Source of the DNA: an uncultured Alphaproteobacteria bacterium
Lineage (GTDB): Bacteria; Pseudomonadota; Alphaproteobacteria; HIMB59; GCA-002718135
NCBI GenBank assembly: GCA_902621305.1
Contig: CACNLM010000008.1
Span: forward strand, 1 to 64,000
Direction of reading: 5' to 3'
DNA length: 64,000 nucleotides
In this document: positions 62,404 through 64,000 of the stretch, piece by piece
Numbering within the stretch: position 1 is the stretch's first letter
Layout: each line of letters opens with the position of its first letter
The notes under the pieces: generated by a model
Seen by the model: the letters and a program-made list of their open reading frames with translations, nothing else
Told to the model about the DNA's origin: nothing
Databases searched by the model: none
Position numbers and translations under genes: made by a program

Positions 62404-64000
62404 TAATAAATAATATCAAAAGCAGATTTTATTAAATTCTTTGTATAATCATTCTGAGGGTTGTTTAATATATTTTTTGCCACACCTTGTTCTAGAATTG
62501 AACCATCTTTCATAACTATTAAATTGTGGCTTATTGATCTAATAACTCTTAAATCATGACTGATAAAAATATAAGTTGTTTTGTGATTTTTTTGGAGTTG
62601 AAGTAAAAGTTCTAGAATTTGTTTTTGAATAGATAAATCAAGTGCAGATGTTGGCTCATCCAACAGGACAAATTTTGGGTTTAAGACAAATGATCTGGCT
62701 ATAGCTATTCTTTGTCTTTGACCTCCAGAAAACTCATGAGGAAATCTAAGCATGGAACTAGGTTCTAAACCAACTTCACTCATTATTTTTTCAATTTTAT
62801 TTTGTCGTTCATTTTTATCTTTCATATTAAGTGCTACAATCAATCCTTCTTCAATAATTTGTTTAACAGACAGTCGTGGATTTAAAGATGCATATGGATC
62901 TTGAAAAACTATCTGCATTTGATTTCTAAATGGCTTAAATTGCTTTCGAGATAAACTGTCAATTCGATCTTCAAAAAACTTAATTTCACCTTCTACTTCT
63001 GTGTTTGATTCTCTATCAACTAATCTTAATAATGTTTGACCTAAAGTAGTTTTACCAGATCCACTTTCGCCAACAATTCCAAGAGTCTCACCTTCTTTAA
63101 GATCGAGACTGATATTATTCACAGCGTTAATTGATAAAACTTTATTTCTACCTGATACTTTTACTTTTGTATTAAATGTTACATTAAGATTTTCTCCTGA
63201 AACTATGCTTCTTCCATTTTTATCATAATGTAAATCTCTTTCTTCTGGCTCTGAAGACAATAAATGTTTTGTATAATCATCTTTTGGATTTTCAAAAATT
63301 TCTTTTGTAATGCCTGTTTCTTTAATTTTTCCATTATACATTACGCAAACTCTATCACTTATTTGTCTGACAATAGTTAGATCATGAGTAATAAATAAAA
63401 TGGACATTTGATATTTTTGTTGAAGACTTTGAAGTAATTTAAGTATCTCTGTTTGAACAGTAACATCAAGAGCAGTAGTTGGCTCATCTGCAATAAGTAA
63501 ATCTGGATTATTAGCTATGGCAATAGCAATCATAATTCTTTGTCTTTGTCCTCCTGACAATTGATGTGGGTATTGTGATAATCTAGACTCTGGTTCTGGA
63601 ATTTGAACTTGTTTTAGTAATTCAAGACATTTCTCTTTGAGTTCTTTATCTGAAAATTTTCCATGAATTTTTAATACCTCACTAATTTGATTTTCAATTG
63701 TATATATTGGATTTAACGAACTCATTGGTTCTTGAAAAATCATTGAAATATTTTTTCCTCTAATATTTTGATACTCTTTTTCAGAATAAGAATTTATATT
63801 TGTACCATTAAACTTTATTGATGTTTGATCAGATATGATTGCATTTTCTGCAAGTAATCGAATAATTCCTCTAGCAGTAACAGATTTACCTGACCCGCTC
63901 TCTCCTACTAGTGCTAATGTTTCACCCTTTTTAATATTAAAGGATATGCCATTCACTGCATTTACTTCACCACTATCTGTGTTAAACTTTACTTGAAGAT
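62403..64000 (-). CDS. Oligopeptide ABC transporter, double ATPase (YejF type), 5' end cut
   Basis: A protein with two full ATPase domains (Opp/Dpp-type, as in YejF). Domain 1 has GESGSGKSVTARG, LSGGQRQRIMIAIAI and LLIADEPTTALD; domain 2 has GESGSGKTTLGQ, FSGGQRQRIAIARSF and FVLLDEPTSALD. The frame stays open upstream of the first internal GTG, reading LQVKFNTDSGEVNAVNG to the window edge. That is the normal N-terminal part of such proteins, so the true start lies outside. It likely energises import of peptides or similar compounds; the permeases and binding protein are expected further upstream, outside the window. Confidence 0.93.
   Translation of the reverse strand, partial: LQVKFNTDSGEVNAVNGISFNIKKGETLALVGESGSGKSVTARGIIRLLAENAIISDQTSIKFNGTNINSYSEKEYQNIRGKNISMIFQEPMSSLNPIYTIENQISEVLKIHGKFSDKELKEKCLELLKQVQIPEPESRLSQYPHQLSGGQRQRIMIAIAIANNPDLLIADEPTTALDVTVQTEILKLLQSLQQKYQMSILFITHDLTIVRQISDRVCVMYNGKIKETGITKEIFENPKDDYTKHLLSSEPEERDLHYDKNGRSIVSGENLNVTFNTKVKVSGRNKVLSINAVNNISLDLKEGETLGIVGESGSGKTTLGQTLLRLVDRESNTEVEGEIKFFEDRIDSLSRKQFKPFRNQMQIVFQDPYASLNPRLSVKQIIEEGLIVALNMKDKNERQNKIEKIMSEVGLEPSSMLRFPHEFSGGQRQRIAIARSFVLNPKFVLLDEPTSALDLSIQKQILELLLQLQKNHKTTYIFISHDLRVIRSISHNLIVMKDGSILEQGVAKNILNNPQNDYTKNLIKSAFDIIY

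Overview
The window is about 30% G+C with very short or overlapping intergenic gaps, and it looks like a streamlined marine alphaproteobacterium (Pelagibacterales/SAR11 or the HIMB59/AEGEAN-169 type; the exact clade is inferred, not shown). Direct support comes from a circularly permuted tmRNA gene, an SspB of the alphaproteobacterial type, an FtsZ tail ending in a TFLRRQAN-type peptide, and the gene order hflK-hflC-DUF2065-degP, mrp, the dcw cluster ending in lpxC, and bamD-ligA. No insertion sequence, CRISPR array or prophage gene was seen.

Positions 1-11539 are one leftward run of twelve tightly packed genes: hflK, hflC, DUF2065, a DegP-type protease, miaA, ilvB, ilvN, ilvC, leuA, mreB, mreC and the start of mreD (cut by the window edge). 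It joins membrane proteolysis, tRNA modification, branched-chain amino acid synthesis and cell-shape genes. Positions 11626-18653 hold single housekeeping genes on both strands: mrp, thyA-folA, ssrA, a rhodanese, a cytochrome b561, sspB, gpmA, fumC and lpxC. The tmRNA gene and the adaptor (SspB) that delivers its tagged products to ClpXP lie about 1 kb apart.

Positions 18757-36360 are a complete dcw cluster read leftward: mraZ, rsmH, ftsL, ftsI, murE, murF, mraY, murD, ftsW, murG, murC, murB, ddl, ftsQ, ftsA, ftsZ. In front of mraZ are four TGGGN boxes at exact 10-bp spacing (MraZ operator type) and a GTTC-N7-GTTC site of the alphaproteobacterial LexA type; rnpB lies immediately upstream of these. 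Then come an AmpD-type amidase, bamD, ligA, a UvrD-type helicase, mlaA and mlaC.

From 44071 the content becomes accessory and catabolic. One leftward set encodes a glucose/mannose-like ABC importer (binding protein, two permeases, ATPase), a TIM-barrel sugar isomerase, a Gfo/Idh/MocA dehydrogenase and a GH1 beta-glucosidase. This resembles the E. coli ycj glucoside 3-keto module. Next to it are an aldo/keto reductase, a second Gfo/Idh protein and a second sugar importer whose two permeases are fused into one 609-residue protein and which has no ATPase of its own. Both binding-protein genes are followed by hairpins sharing a GCAGGA/TCCTGC core. Further right are two inverted PhyH-family paralogues in which the usual HxD iron motif reads HSG, a class II aldolase, an MFS transporter whose 3' end runs into a tRNA with a CAT anticodon, and a flavin-dependent tryptophan-halogenase-like protein translationally coupled to an oligopeptide ABC transporter ATPase. 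The PhyH/halogenase region is the best candidate for undescribed chemistry in the window.
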